Shown here: positions 19,175-30,709 of the stretch, one piece after another | How positions within the stretch are numbered: position 1 is the first letter of the stretch | Layout of the letters: the number at the start of each line of letters is the position of its first letter | NCBI GenBank assembly: GCA_001939145.1 | Contig: LSRX01000843.1 | Span: 260,456-324,455, forward strand | Direction: 5' to 3' | Length of the DNA stretch: 64,000 nucleotides | Source of the DNA: Symbiodinium microadriaticum | Taxonomy: Eukaryota > Sar > Dinophyceae > Suessiales > Symbiodiniaceae | Translations under genes and position numbers: made by a program | The notes under the pieces: generated by a model | Told to the model about the DNA's origin: nothing | Databases searched by the model: none | What the model saw: only the letters and a program-made list of their open reading frames with translations

Positions 19175-19175
<1 letters not shown>
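19051..19175 (-). repeat. Split direct repeat A1 (5' end of the element)
   Basis: 125 bp matching A2 (10573-10705) apart from the 8-bp indel. Its outer edge, TCTCCTAATTATCGG on the minus strand, abuts the TACATA microsatellite, so the 5' boundary of the element is fixed at about 19175. Confidence 0.93.
19076..19097 (-). other. DinoSL-like sequence inside A1
   Basis: Same 19/22 match to the dinoflagellate spliced leader as in A2, 78 bp from the 5' edge of the element. Keeping it in both A repeats could reflect function or simple descent from one template. Confidence 0.45.
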
Positions 19176-19264
<89 letters not shown>

Positions 19265-19354
19265 CTACATCTACATGTACATCTACATGTACATCTACAT
19301 GTACATCTTACATCTACATGTACATCTACATGTACATATGCATGTACATATACA
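19176..19354. repeat. (TACATA)n/(ACATCTACATGT)n microsatellite, right flank of the retrotransposon
   Basis: About 85 bp of pure TACATA units, then mixed ACATCT/ACATGT units. This is the same composition as the left flank at 9060-9405. Confidence 0.93.
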
Positions 19355-19670
19355 TGGTCACCCGCCCTCAATTCCGTACTCGGCTGTTCAGCTTGGTTTC
19401 AGATAACACACCCCAAACATTCTTGATCGTTCAGAATACAGAAAACGCTGCAACTACCGAGATTTTCCTATTTCCTACTCGTTCATCCTGCTTGGCCGTG
19501 TAAAATGCATTTTTGTGGGTCCCCAAAATCCATTACCTGAATCTGGTAGTAGATTTGTGGATTTATAGATGACGGGACGAATAAGTTCAAAAGATGTAGA
19601 CAGTGTTCTCAGAAGGTCGAGCACGGCACCTATCAAGTGTTCACATGGGACAATTGTTTTTTATGTTTAG

Positions 19671-20062
19671 GGATAGTACAGCACTTTATTGGTGCCCACA
19701 CCAAAATAATAGGGACAGTTCAGCATTTTCGCAGGGGGCAGTTTTTGGCCCTGCCTGAGCTACAAGATAGGGACAGTTCAGCATTGTTGCAGGGGGAAAC
19801 TGCAAAAGTGCTTCAGTGTCCCTATTTGTTGGCCCTGCCTGAGCTACAAAATAGGGACAGTTCAGCATTGTTGCAGGGGGAGACTGCAAAAGTGCTTGTA
19901 CTGTCCCCATTTTTCTGGTCCCGGTACCCCTTAAAAACCTAAAAAACCAATTTTGGGAAATCGGCCCTGGGAGCCCCCATAGTCCTGGAGAATTGGGTCA
20001 TTAAGTTTATTTCGGGACAGTACAGCACTTTATTGGTACCCACAGCAAAATAATAGGGACAG
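19671..20062. repeat. Repeat cluster with GGGACAG motif
   Basis: An ~84-bp unit (starts near 19747 and 19831, with a partial copy before) contains GGCCCTGCCTGAGCTACA and GGGACAGTTCAGCATTG. A separate ~48-bp block with TACAGCACTTTATTGGT occurs at 19671-19719 and again at 20015-20062. No coding sequence is seen. The preceding 19355-19670 is unassigned. Confidence 0.8.
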
Positions 20063-20221
20063 ATCGGTAACTGCAGGACAGAGCTGCAGGAGGCTCGAGG
20101 CTGTAAGGCTGCCGAATACAAACAATGGTCGTAACGGCGCTCGTCAGAATGCAAGCTCTAGATGCAAGATTTTTGTGCCCATGGCTGTTCGAGATCGTGC
20201 GGAGCATGCATGTGATTTCAG

Positions 20222-21469
20222 CTAGTCTGAAAGAGACCGTGCAGCATTCTGCTGGTGGTTCTCCACATGTTGGAACTGCGGTTCCAATAAATGAATTGGG
20301 CTGCTCGCACCATGCGGGCTAGAAGCTGGATACCTGGGATTCTGGAGGAGTTCTTCAAGTGTGATCGCAAAGTTCCCCAGAAGCGGTCGATGACCTGCGT
20401 GCGGCTCTTGACCTTTAGCACCTTGCCATCCGGGAAGCTTGCGGGTGAAAACCATTGTGTAGTGCGGCTTCACCCACTGTGCCTGACCGACAAACGACCA
20501 CAGGACACATGGAAGAACATTTCTGAAGAAAAATGAAATTTCAACATCGGACCTTGCCGTTGATTACGGTCTTTTTCTTTTTGCGGTCGACATTAAATGC
20601 TTGACCTGTGCGAGCTGGAGAGTGCACGTGCGGGCACCATCACTGTGCACGACCACCTTGCGATTGACAAGGTGCTTCTTAGCAGCCCAATCCACTTTCT
20701 TGATCGGGCCTGGGCCCGGCGCCGACCTTCGGGTTCAAGCGAAACAGCTGCAACGACGACGGTTTGCCTCTTTGAACGAGTCCACTCCACTGTTCCCATT
20801 TAGGGTTGCCGGGTCCCTGTAAGGACTCATCTGTGAGTTTCCCGATGTCGACTTCGTCTACCTCTACGTCCTCCCAGTTCCCACGGTATGTGTCTGTTCC
20901 TCTCTCTGGACGACATAGTTCGCTCGCGTCACATCCAAATTGTCGTAAATGTGGCGGTCGTGCGGCTGAAGGAACTTATGCCACGGATCGTAGTTGCATC
21001 GGTAAGCCCACACCTTCTTGACCTTGACATGCTTGAGAGCTCCTATAGTGCCCGTGACACCGGGAGCGCATTGGTGACCCTCCCAGCGACCCAAAATCCT
21101 GTCTTTCTGAAGATGTTCGATTAGCCGGCGGCTTTTCAAGGACGTGAGGTTTTGTATTGACTGTCCCCATCGCTCGCGGTGTCCTCTGTTTTTGGCAAAC
21201 AAGATGCCATGGCGAACGCAGAGCACAGGCACATCACTTTTGGTTGCAAGCGCCTCTGCACACGGTGCCTCCCCCGTTTGAAAGCTGGAAAGGGAGCCTT
21301 TGCCTTCATAGCTTTCATGACCGCCTCGGGCATAATGGCTCCGGTGCCTTCGAAGAAGCCCCTGCATGGTTCTAGGGTCCTTGAGACAAGAACTGCACAT
21401 CAAGACATTGAAAGACATGGTAGACAAGTTAAGACTTGTTGATGTGATAGGTTTCGCACGAGCATGCAC
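20222..21469 (-). pseudogene. Decayed ISXO2/Merlin-type DDE transposase
   Basis: Three frame pieces line up in the order of an ISXO2-like transposase. 21469-20864 holds the N-terminal region (WGQSIQNLTSLKSRRLIEHL and a basic segment with paired Cys). About 20708-20570 holds PGPIKKVDWAAKKHLVN and VVVHSDGARTC, where the Asp of HSDGAR is a catalytic candidate. 20473-20222 holds the C-terminal block, VKPHYTMVFTRKLP followed in another frame by VIDRFWGTLRSHLKN and AAQFIYWNR. The frame changes at least twice, so it cannot be functional. I found no terminal inverted repeats. Confidence 0.62.
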
Positions 21470-21649
21470 ATTTGAGTCTGCCTAGGGTGCGCGGTCTGCG
21501 TCTGTAAGCGAAACGGTTGCTGTCTAGATCTTGCGAGTCAAGATTTTGGCGCATGCTACAAGCCTATCCCTTCATTTGCACTCATTTGGAGGCGCGAAAG
21601 CAACCTTGACATACTGACAGACTCACTCAGACAGCATGTCGTCGATGTG

Positions 21650-23010
21650 TTTCTCCAGTTCTTGAGACAGGTTCATGAGAGGAGATCACCTTCGTCTGGG
21701 AAATGTTTCATCGGATCGGGACTGGGAAGAATCGTTGGAAGCAACATCCATCTGATCGCCGTTGGAGCCTTCACTGGGGGATGTGCACCTCGACAAATGC
21801 GTTTGCATGGGGAACGGCCTGCTCGTCTTTGACACTGATGCGCGTTTTTTTCCATTGTCTGTTCCTTCTCGGATGAGCTGGACATTAAGATGTGCAAGGT
21901 GCGGTTGCCGAGCTTCTGTTTGAAAGCAGTTGCCTTGTCCTCTGCGTCAGTCTGTTCTTTCTTCACAGGCACCTGAGACACAAAAAGGGTGACAAATAAA
22001 ACACAAAATGGCTTGAGCATGAGCGTAAGTCTAAGTAGTCACTCTTTACTCATTTACTTTATGTAGGATTTTACCTTCAAAAAGTCTCAAACGCATACTT
22101 TCGATTCGAAAAGGTGGTTTAGGACCTCAAGCCCGGACTTTTGAGTCGAAGTGGGGGTTTGAGGTCTAAAACCCGGACTTTCACCGAAATAGGGGGGTTC
22201 TGGGGCCTCAAACCCAGGCTTTGGAGCCTGAATGGGGCCTGGAGTCCAGACTTTTGAGCTGAAAAGTGGGACGCTTCTCCCGCTGGAACGAATCCATCCT
22301 CGGTCTTTGCAGCATCGGTGGGCGCTTGCTTTGTCTTTGTCTCGGGCTTGGCATTGGTAGAGGTCGAAGCATTTGTTGTTGTGGTGTTTGTTGCTGGGCC
22401 TTCTGAAGGTCAGAGCAAAGCCTGGACAGTTTCACAGACTTGAACCACTTGGGCACTGGCTGATCTTCCTTGGCATCACACCCATCCTCGAAATAGTGAG
22501 TTCTAGCGCCAGAAATCCCAGCCAAATCAGGACGGACCTCATTGAGAAACTTTCGGCCAGTGGCGACTGTTCGGCTTCTCATGGTCGAGCACAACGGAAT
22601 ATCTTCTGAGTCTAACGCCGCCTGAACGAGGTTCTAATTCTAGCTCCATAGCATGTCGTCCGCATGCTGTGTCGGGAGGTGCTGCAGGTTGCCTTCTTTG
22701 TAGGCATGCAGTGTGGGCCTTGCTGGGCAAAACCTCTGTCGGGCCAGGCCGTACGCTTGACCGGATCACGTTTCGTACCCGGCAAGCGTGCGTAGATGCC
22801 CCCATCAGTGAAGACCACCATCACAGAGAGCTTGAAGACTCCCATCCAATCCTCCTCGTCAAAGTCCTTGTGGAAGGACTAAGGAGGGCCTGACGATGTT
22901 GTAGAAAGTCTCAAAGGGTGTCGCGTCGCTGGTTGTCTGGGGCGCCATGTGGAGCTCGGCCTTTTTGTCGTAAGGGTTGGAGCAAGGTTGGCACAGCTGG
23001 TTCATCTGGG
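21650..23010 (-). other. Possible exons of an unrecognised gene
   Basis: Several minus-strand stretches read like protein but match nothing I know. One at about 22594-22330 contains FLNEVRPDLAGISGARTHYF and a Gln-rich end; one at 22010-21780 contains EQTDAEDKATAFKQKLGNR; one at about 23000-22890 contains NPYDKKAELHMAPQTTSDA. They are interrupted by stops and by the repeat at 22060-22262, so an intron-containing gene or an old element is equally possible. Confidence 0.3.
22060..22262. repeat. Degenerate short tandem repeat (CGGACTTTYGAGTCGAA type)
   Basis: About four to five diverged units of roughly 40-55 bp with the motif ACTTTTGAG, a G-run, GAGGTCT/CCTCAAACCC. Confidence 0.65.
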
Positions 23011-23159
23011 CCATATAATATTTAGCTAGGCATTTAGTAGTGTAAATATAAAACCGTGGTTAATTAGACCCTGAAGGTATCGGGCTCATAGATATTTGTA
23101 CACGTACACATAGCAAAATGCACTGCTTGGTTGGTCTTTACGAGTATGTACACATTCTA

Positions 23160-23163
23160 TCTC

Positions 23164-23200
<37 letters not shown>

Positions 23201-23560
23201 ACACACATGTAAACATAACAAAATGCACTGTTTTCATGCTCTTTACAAGTATGTATATTTTATACATCTACACATGTATAAGGTATAGATGTGGCAAAGC
23301 TTATCTGTATCTATGTATTCATCTGTGTGTACTGTAATGTCATGTAATGTATGCAATGCAATGCAATGCAACGCAATGCAATGCAATGTAGGGTAATGTA
23401 AGGCAATGTAAGGTAATGTAATGTAATGCAATGTGTCTTGTAATGCAATGCAACGTAACGTAATGTAACGTAATATATATACATATATATATATATATAC
23501 ACCAATGTATATGTACGTACATACATACATGCATGCATGCGTGCATGCATGCATCCTAGA
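23160..23560. repeat. Microsatellite block: (TA)n, (AATGC/AATGT)n, (CATG)n
   Basis: A TA run at about 23162-23190, a pentamer array AATGC/AATGT/AACGT from about 23335 to 23480, another TA run near 23470-23500 and CATG/CATA units near 23520-23552. Confidence 0.9.
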
Positions 23561-25900
23561 GACAGTAGCATGGCCAGGGACTCACCCCAGCCGGAAACAC
23601 GGACGCCGCGGACGCCAAGGACGCGGGGACGGGACGCCGGGACGACCCAGCGACGCCGGGCATCTCGCTGCTGATGTCCGCGGCAATGTGGGTGGGCACG
23701 TATTATTATGTTTGAGGTTGCAGGAGCTCCTGCGTGATGTGCCATTTTCGTGCCGGGAACTGCGCGATCATGCAATCACCCAGCTCCTGCGGCCGACAAA
23801 GGCACGGCAAACGAAAGACTCAAGGCATTGAGCGAAGTGCGACCTCATGGCACCATGCCAGAATGAAGGTCGGCCTTCCGAATCCGAAGCGGGAAGCGGT
23901 CTCACATCTGATGTTTCTCACGCCTGAAGTAGTAGTGCTGGTGGAAGTCAATCCGGCGGCGCCTCAATTGCCGATGGATAAAGAAAGGAAGTGTGGAGAC
24001 GGACCAGGAGCCTAACTGATGTTCCATGGCATCCATGACATTCTTTTGGCGGTGGCCTTCCCAAAGGATGGTATCCATCACCTCTGCAGATCATTGGAAT
24101 GATGGTAGGCTCACGCTGCTCAGAACTGTCAGTCATGCAGTTCAGGTCCAGTCATAGAGAATCCAATGGTTCTCAAAGATGTCGAGAGCAGCCTTTCACT
24201 GTTGTGATTTTATGTTCATACGCTCAGGCCGGTTCCAGCATGCCTGCCTGGTATACTTGCTGCACGTCTTCCAGGTCTTTCTTGTCCAAACAGTCCACTC
24301 TCTGAACATACCTCAATCAAACAAAATCCGATGGCAGGGTGTGGCTGTAGAAAGGTGTTCCAGTCTTGTCCATCAGGCCAAACTTCTAATTCAAGCCTGT
24401 TGTTAATTGCAGTATCATCTTGTGTACAGCCCATGTGGCCCTGGCTCGTCCTGACTGGACTTCGAAAGCTAACTCACACTCATGGGGTGGTGATCCATTA
24501 AACTCGCAAGACTGTTCGAGACCGAGAGCCACGCTCTTCTTCCATGTGCAGGAGCATAGAGATATCCTGTCCGAACTTTGACAGGTCTTCCCCACAGCCG
24601 ACAAAAGCATGCGGCCTCTGCTGGAGGAGAGCTGCCACAAACCCTGCAGGTCTCGAAGCTCGTGTTGGACGCCTGCACCTGGAGGCCGCCGCCGGCTCAC
24701 CACCACTGGGACACGCCGAGCGGAGTTCCCCCCTTACGCGGTGCTAGCGGCTAGCCGTCTGACAATTGAGGCATCCCCACCACGTCAATTCCACAACGTA
24801 TTATATTTGGCAAGGAACATCCTTGCATCTCCCACATTTTTCGAAGGCACGATCTTACTGACCGCCCCACCTGGAGTTACCCGACACTTCCCACTGACCA
24901 CACACCCGCAGACACGAAGATGGCTGGCCTGCGGGTACAGAACCCCAACTCGGCAACGTTGACAACGTATGCCACGGCCAACCTGCCAAGCAGGAGAGCT
25001 ACAGCAGATCTCACAGGATCGACATTGAGAAAGCCAACAAGGTCGTCAGATCCACGTCGGTCTTGAGGGAGCAGCGCGGGCCTACGGAGTATGCCAAACT
25101 GATCCTGCGTTCATCGCTAATTGCATAATGGACTCTGCCGCTACGTATGCAAAGCTGAGGCAAGGACACATGCAGAGAAACTTCCTTGTCTGCACGAGCT
25201 TTGCTTGGCATGCGGGAACCGTTGATGAGGTTGATGAGGTTAGCTCAACGAACAGACACGGGAATGCAAAGAGGAGTGAAATCTGTCACGTGCGCAATGA
25301 GGGACACAACCCTGATGTGTAGCAGCGAGAAGCACCATAGACCGTGGTTGAATCCGTAGACATCCGCACGAGGAAAATCAAGAAGGGACATGCAATTTCT
25401 CTGAATTGCTTTGTGTTTGGTGCTGTGGTCGATTTAGCTCTTCTGCGGTAGCTGCTTGTTCCGCGACCCAATAGAAAATGCAAGTGAACTGGCCTCAACT
25501 TCAAACGCTAGACTAAGGTGGAAAACGGAGTGTAGTAGACAACCAGAAACAAGCCTGTGGATTCAGTTGCGGCGTGGTTTTGTACCGTCGTTTTCGGGGT
25601 GTCGTGATTCTGGTGCAGCAGGCTTTGCTGACTCAAGGTCTTATGCCGGTTGCCGCAGCTAGTGCCACTGATGCTGCTGTTGCTGTTCCAATTTTGGACG
25701 TTCATGACAACCTGGTAATGCTCATGTCCAAGGGTGTTTGATTCCGGCTGACATCTCTGCCGGCATGACTCCCGTGAGACTTCGACAGCTTTCCAGACAG
25801 TGATCCGTAGTAGACGACATGTGCCGTACCCAAAGATTGTTTGAGAAAAGCTCCTGCCAAGTTTGGCGAGTACATGCAGAAGTCGCATGACATTCTGGGA
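23561..25900. other. Unassigned region with possible exons
   Basis: No domain is recognised. A protein-like minus-strand stretch at about 24090-23915 (containing DTILWEGHRQKNVMDAMEHQ) starts after a CTGCAG acceptor-like site. A Cys-rich minus-strand stretch at 24678-24469 contains CRVCGSSPPAEAACFCRLWG. Both are too short to name. Confidence 0.3.
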
Positions 25901-25916
25901 CAAATGCCAATTCTGG

Positions 25917-26271
25917 AGCTTCTGCTGTCTAACAGCGGTGCTTTTGAGGAGGTCCTCGTCCTCCCAAAGCGGCAGCATTTCAAGACCGCGTGACCCCGTG
26001 ACAAAATGTGACAAGCTTGTTGCCTGCAGGTAGGAGATCGTGAGCTCGTCGCCCTTGTCCAAAGCCATTCTGCGCCAAGGTCTGCGCTCTTCCATGTCTC
26101 AGTGTCGAAGCAAACCCAGCCGCGCCGGCTGCGAAGTACAAATGCATCTTCGTCTCCATAGGACCAGCCTTTTCCACGTGCTTGCAGATTCAGCGACTTC
26201 AGTGACCAGCATACTTTCGACTATTTCTATACCATCTCGGGCGATGGCAACAAGTCGGATCACAAGAATGT
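25917..26271 (-). pseudogene. SET-domain (SMYD-like) gene fragments, probably intron-containing exons
   Basis: On the minus strand HSCDPTC at about 26270-26250 corresponds to the NHSCxPN cofactor-binding motif of SET protein lysine methyltransferases. About 200 bp later ALDKGDELTISYL (about 26067-26027) matches the C-terminal GEELTxxY block that completes the active-site pseudoknot, and DLLKSTAVRQQKLQNW at about 25965-25917 resembles the segment before the post-SET cysteines. The order and spacing are right, but the pieces are in different frames. They may be exons with non-canonical introns or a decayed copy; I did not resolve the splice sites. Confidence 0.47.
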
Positions 26272-27272
26272 GCACCTGTAGCGGCGTTTGCACACAGTGA
26301 CCGGGTCGCCGGGTAGAGCTGAGCCTGAGTTCCTCGCACATGGAAATTCGGTTGTAAAGCACCAAGCCATCCTGTGTCCACGTTCCGGCAGGCCAGGCGA
26401 ACTTTATTCTAACTGCTGACCCTCAGTCGTCGATTGCACCAGTATGCCAGAGTATTGCAGAAGTAATTTCCGGAATTGAAGCAGCGAAGCCTCTTTATGA
26501 TGTCCAAAGGAGTTGTAACCTGAGAAGACAGGTTTTGGGACGTCGCAGAACTATGCATTCCACGGACTCAAGCAATCACTCAAGCAATCGACAACCTAAG
26601 GTCTCGCTGTCCAAGCAGCGCCAAGCTGACACAAGCCTTTGAAAGCTCTTGCCATCCAGCTTGGACATCTGCTCCTTCCTGGCAAACTCCCAGCCACCAA
26701 AGCCATTGGTCATGATCAAGCAAGGCGGGAACACGCTAACTCCGTGGGAACAGCCTTGTCAACTCGCTGCACTTTGCATTTTCTAACTCGTCTCAGGCAC
26801 CTGCCTGCAGTGCTTGCAGGATTCGAGTCACATCCTCATTGGGTTCCTGGCGTAATTTCCCAACTTGTGCAACACATCGGGACACCCAAAAGCATCTGCT
26901 TGTGTGAGGACCTCATACTTTTGAAGTCTGCAAAGCCAACCTTGATATATAACCCTTCATCTCCACTGCAGCAAGAGTCCTCATTCGTGTCAGGCACGTA
27001 TTTGTCCCGGATGATGCCGATGTCAGTCGCATCCTTGCGATGAGTACATGAAGCACGTGTTGGAAGAGCAAGCTGTGGCGAGCGAAGTTCTCAGCGGGTG
27101 ACAAGTGTTAGCACTGAAACCAGTGCAGCGAAATGGAACGTGACGGTTCCAAGGTTGAGCGGCTGAGCCTGAGCATCTGAACATCGCTTGAGACCGCAGG
27201 GATTCGGAAAAATACTGTACAACGCATTTACATCCCAAGCGTCCATTGGAATTGCATTCCCCAGTCAAGTCC

Positions 27273-27720
27273 TTTGAAGCCGGCTTCCCTGAGGCTTCAA
27301 ATGCAGCCAGTTTGAAGCCCGCTCCAACGCTTCAAGTCCAAATCCCCAATACTGGGCGGTGTTTGATGAGGCCTGTGGGGTACCACTTTGAAGCCGGCTT
27401 CGCCGAGGCTTCAAATGCGGCCAGCCCGACGAGGCCCCGATATCAGGTGGTATTTGAAGCTTTTGCGCCATGACTTTCGAGCCGGCTTCAATGTGGCTTC
27501 AAGAGCAAATCCCGAATACTGGGCGGTGTTTCATGAGGTCTATAAGGTACCGCTTTGAAGCCGGCTTCACCGAGAAATTCACATCCCCTACGGGTGCGAA
27601 CTGAATTCCCCATGTTATGCTGGTATTTTGAAGCCCATGGGGGCATGAGTTTGAGGCTTGCTTCCACGAGGCTTCCAAATCCCCACACATTCACCATGCA
27701 GGCAGCTCAGTCACGTGCGC
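27273..27720. repeat. Diverged tandem repeat built on the palindrome GAAGCCGGCTTC
   Basis: Unit starts near 27273, 27387, 27475, 27554 and 27650, spacing 79-114 bp. The 12-bp perfect palindrome GAAGCCGGCTTC begins three of the units and a variant begins another. Units also share an ATACTGGGCGGTGTTT block. The preceding 26400-27272 shows no recognisable gene. Confidence 0.8.
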
Positions 27721-30709
27721 AGATGTGTAGTCAGTCGACACCAATCGCATGTATCGATCCGAATCCCTTGGCATGTCTGTGCGCGCAGTGGGCTTGTATC
27801 AACTCATATCGCTTCATCAGACCACAGTCTAAGCGAGCATCCGCAGTCTTTGAATGCTGCAGAACAGCCGACGACGGAGCATCGTTCATTCAAAAGCATG
27901 GGCTGCTGTGATGCATGATGTTGCATGCCATCATTGTCGAGTCGTCCAACAAGCATCGCAACTGTTCGCAGCACTGACACCAGTACGTCCTTTTCTCGTT
28001 AGAGTATGCATGACAGGCTCTAACAGGCGCGTCCATTTTCCAGTTGAATTTCTTGCTACGTCATTTCCGGAGGTGAAGTCGTTTCACAACGTATAATCGC
28101 ACACATGAACTGACACACATGCAATAAGGAGGCTGTATAATTTTATGAAGGCCATGTGACTACAACGAGGCGAGGCGTGAGATGCTTCCGCGGACATCCA
28201 GAACTCAACCAGGAGCTTCGCTTTCACTCGCGACACATGAAGATCATCGTGTTCACCTGTATTGCTGAGGCTATGGCTCCATGAAGCTTCTGAAGACATT
28301 CCCAAAGCTTGGGCGCAACAGCTGCCAGTACAATCAGGAGTTTCAATCTTTCCGAGACATGAGAGACATGACCAAGACTCTTGTGACTCTGACGTGCCTG
28401 GCAAAGCCACAAGGAGCGGTCTTTCCACAAAGACCACCTGGCCCGGCTCGCAGGCCTCCGTTGCGTTGCTGGCTTTTGCAAAGTGGAAGCAGAGTCACAG
28501 GCTTCAGATGGCTTCAGCAGAGCCCAAGTGACCTAGTGGAAGCAGGCACGGACCATGTGAGGCGGAGTTGGGGCCCGGGGGTTGAGGCCAAGGGCTCCAG
28601 CAGCCTGGCCCTGAAAGGATTCGCATTGATCCCCCAAATCATAAAGCCTTTGGTCAAAATCCCAACTTCCTCGTTTAGAAAGATGTGGGGAAATGCACAT
28701 GTGCGTCATGATGCCTCGCACATGCACCAGCCTCGTTGGTAAAAAGACACCGTCCCTTCTGCTTCGTTTCTCGGACGGTGGCCCGCCGCTCAATCCTGCG
28801 CACCGACAGCTCCGGAGAGTCGACGCCTTTTGCTTTCGCTTTGCTTGGCCGTGCCTTGCTTTGCTCCAGGCAGTGGTTTCGTCGGAAGGACGCATAACCT
28901 GGCGCACGCAACGTCAACGGCCTTTGCATCATGCGGCCTTTGTTTGTTCCCTGAACCTGGTCGAAGCTGACTGTGCGGTGCGACGTGTCCGCCTCGGCAG
29001 AGATCAATTCTTTTAAGAGAGTACCACGATAACGACGAAGGCGACCAATCAGAAAGCTCACTTGACAGCCGCCAGGCCAGTTGTTTGCTGAAGGCCATGT
29101 CACACATGAGAGAACGCTGCAGTTGACATCGCAGACCCTTCGGGTCTAAAGGGTCCAAAGAAAACTCAACTGACTCAACTCCTCAACCGAGCTCATCATC
29201 AACAAGCATCCAAGCTTTGAACTTGGCAATCTTCAACAGTCCTCATCTTGCCGAAAGACATTGTCACACTAAGAACGTAACATCGTCCCATGTGACGACC
29301 ACCTTCCTGTCCAGTTCGCGCACCTGCAGGCATTGCATGGAGCCCATTCCAGACTACATTCCATCACACAACTATTTTCCAGCCCACACGAGGCATATCA
29401 AGTAAATCTACCATGCAAATAAGACCAACCACTTCGAAAACAAGAAGCAGAAAAGAACACTAAAGTTCAAATCAATTCGGAAAATCACGGAAACAAACTC
29501 CGGAAGCTCAGCCAGAAACCCCGAAGTAAGCTGCACAAGTCAAACACTGATCACAAATCATCACCGATCTCTTGAATCCTACCAGTAACCCTGAACACCC
29601 TTTCCGTTTTCCGAATCGGTGTTCTGAATCCGCCCGCCTGCACTTTGAAAATTTCGGTTGTTGTCCGAACAACACTAATCCCAACCCAAAACCAATACTG
29701 TCATTCATGCACCTCAAGATGCACAACGATGCTGGACGTACCAAACATAGTGAGACTACAAGCAGCATCGTCACATTGCCATCCAGTTGCAGTCTTCACA
29801 GCCCTCGACTACGCTGACGACATCATTCTGAGCAGATGAGAGCAGCAGCTCGCCTCTGCTATCGTGCACACCTGAGTTGCACCAGCGTCAGCAAGCTTGC
29901 ACCAACGGAAATCAGCACCCGCCAGCGGTGTTTTGGTGAGATTCAGGCGTAGTAGCAGCTGTTGCCCGCCCAAACAGCATACACACGATCACCGACCTTC
30001 CACCTCGAACGCACCGGCACTCGCAGCGGCCGTCATCCTTGGGCTATACTCCTGAGGTTGCAACTTCTGCTCGCCATCATCTGCCTCCACCTCCTCCTGA
30101 TTCAGGCGGTGCTCTGGGGTCAATAACACAAACAGTACGCCAGTGGCACATACAAGTGCTGCATGGTGCAAGCTGCGGAACACGGCAGCCTTTGAATCCG
30201 GTAGATCACACTGCCGGGTCATCAAAGACCTTGTGATGGTCTGCAGCCAGGCAGTGTTCCAGAATCAGGCGGGGAGCGTAAGAGATCGCCTCCTCGATGT
30301 GGTATTGGCTGCCCAGTCATGTGCCACAAGCCATGCGGTCTAAAGCAGAACCTTAAGCTACAGAAGGTGACAGAATCCTTTTCTGCACTTTGCAGCAGTG
30401 CGCAAAAATGTCAGTCGCATGCTATTGCTTCATGACTGCGGTCTGCTGCTACGTTGACTGGGATTGACGATGTTGTGCATGGCTGCAATGCTGAAGGGCG
30501 GGACCATGAGACATGAAGCCACACGGCTCCAACAAGGGGCAGTCTCGAAGGTTTTGGAACTCAATCTCCTGGATCCCTGTCACAAAGACATGATTTTGCT
30601 CACCGTTCGCAGCGGACTCCATGTTGCTGGTGCTCGATCACTCTTCCATCATCTTTGCCTGCGAGTATTAGCCAATGCATAACAACACCTCAGCCAATGC
30701 TCAATATTG
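27721..30709. other. Unassigned region
   Basis: Short frames on both strands, none recognised. The only protein-like signal is ALDYADDIIL on plus at about 29800-29835 (see findings). Confidence 0.4.

Larger units (their letters stand above)
9639..19175 (-). mobile_element. Tyrosine-recombinase retrotransposon with split direct repeats (PAT/Ngaro-like organisation)
   Basis: On the minus strand the order is A1 (19175-19051), ORF1, tyrosine recombinase, Gag, oxygenase-RT, RNase H, B1 (10938-10806, perhaps to 10706), A2 (10705-10573), cysteine-rich ORF, B2 (9771-9639). A1 and A2 match except for an 8-bp indel; B1 and B2 are identical over 133 bp. Split direct repeats of the form A1-coding-B1-A2-B2, together with a tyrosine recombinase instead of a DDE integrase, define the PAT/Ngaro branch of DIRS-like elements. 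Both flanks are TACATA-type microsatellite. Unusual points are the recombinase upstream of Gag, an oxygenase-like domain on RT, a gene between A2 and B2, and stop codons between domains. Identical B repeats argue for recent mobility, although coding interruptions suggest this copy may be inactive. Confidence 0.82.

Noticed and set aside
23330..23550. Frames in the AATGC/TA microsatellite block (poly-I/Y/H peptides)
   Set aside because: Low-complexity translation of microsatellites.
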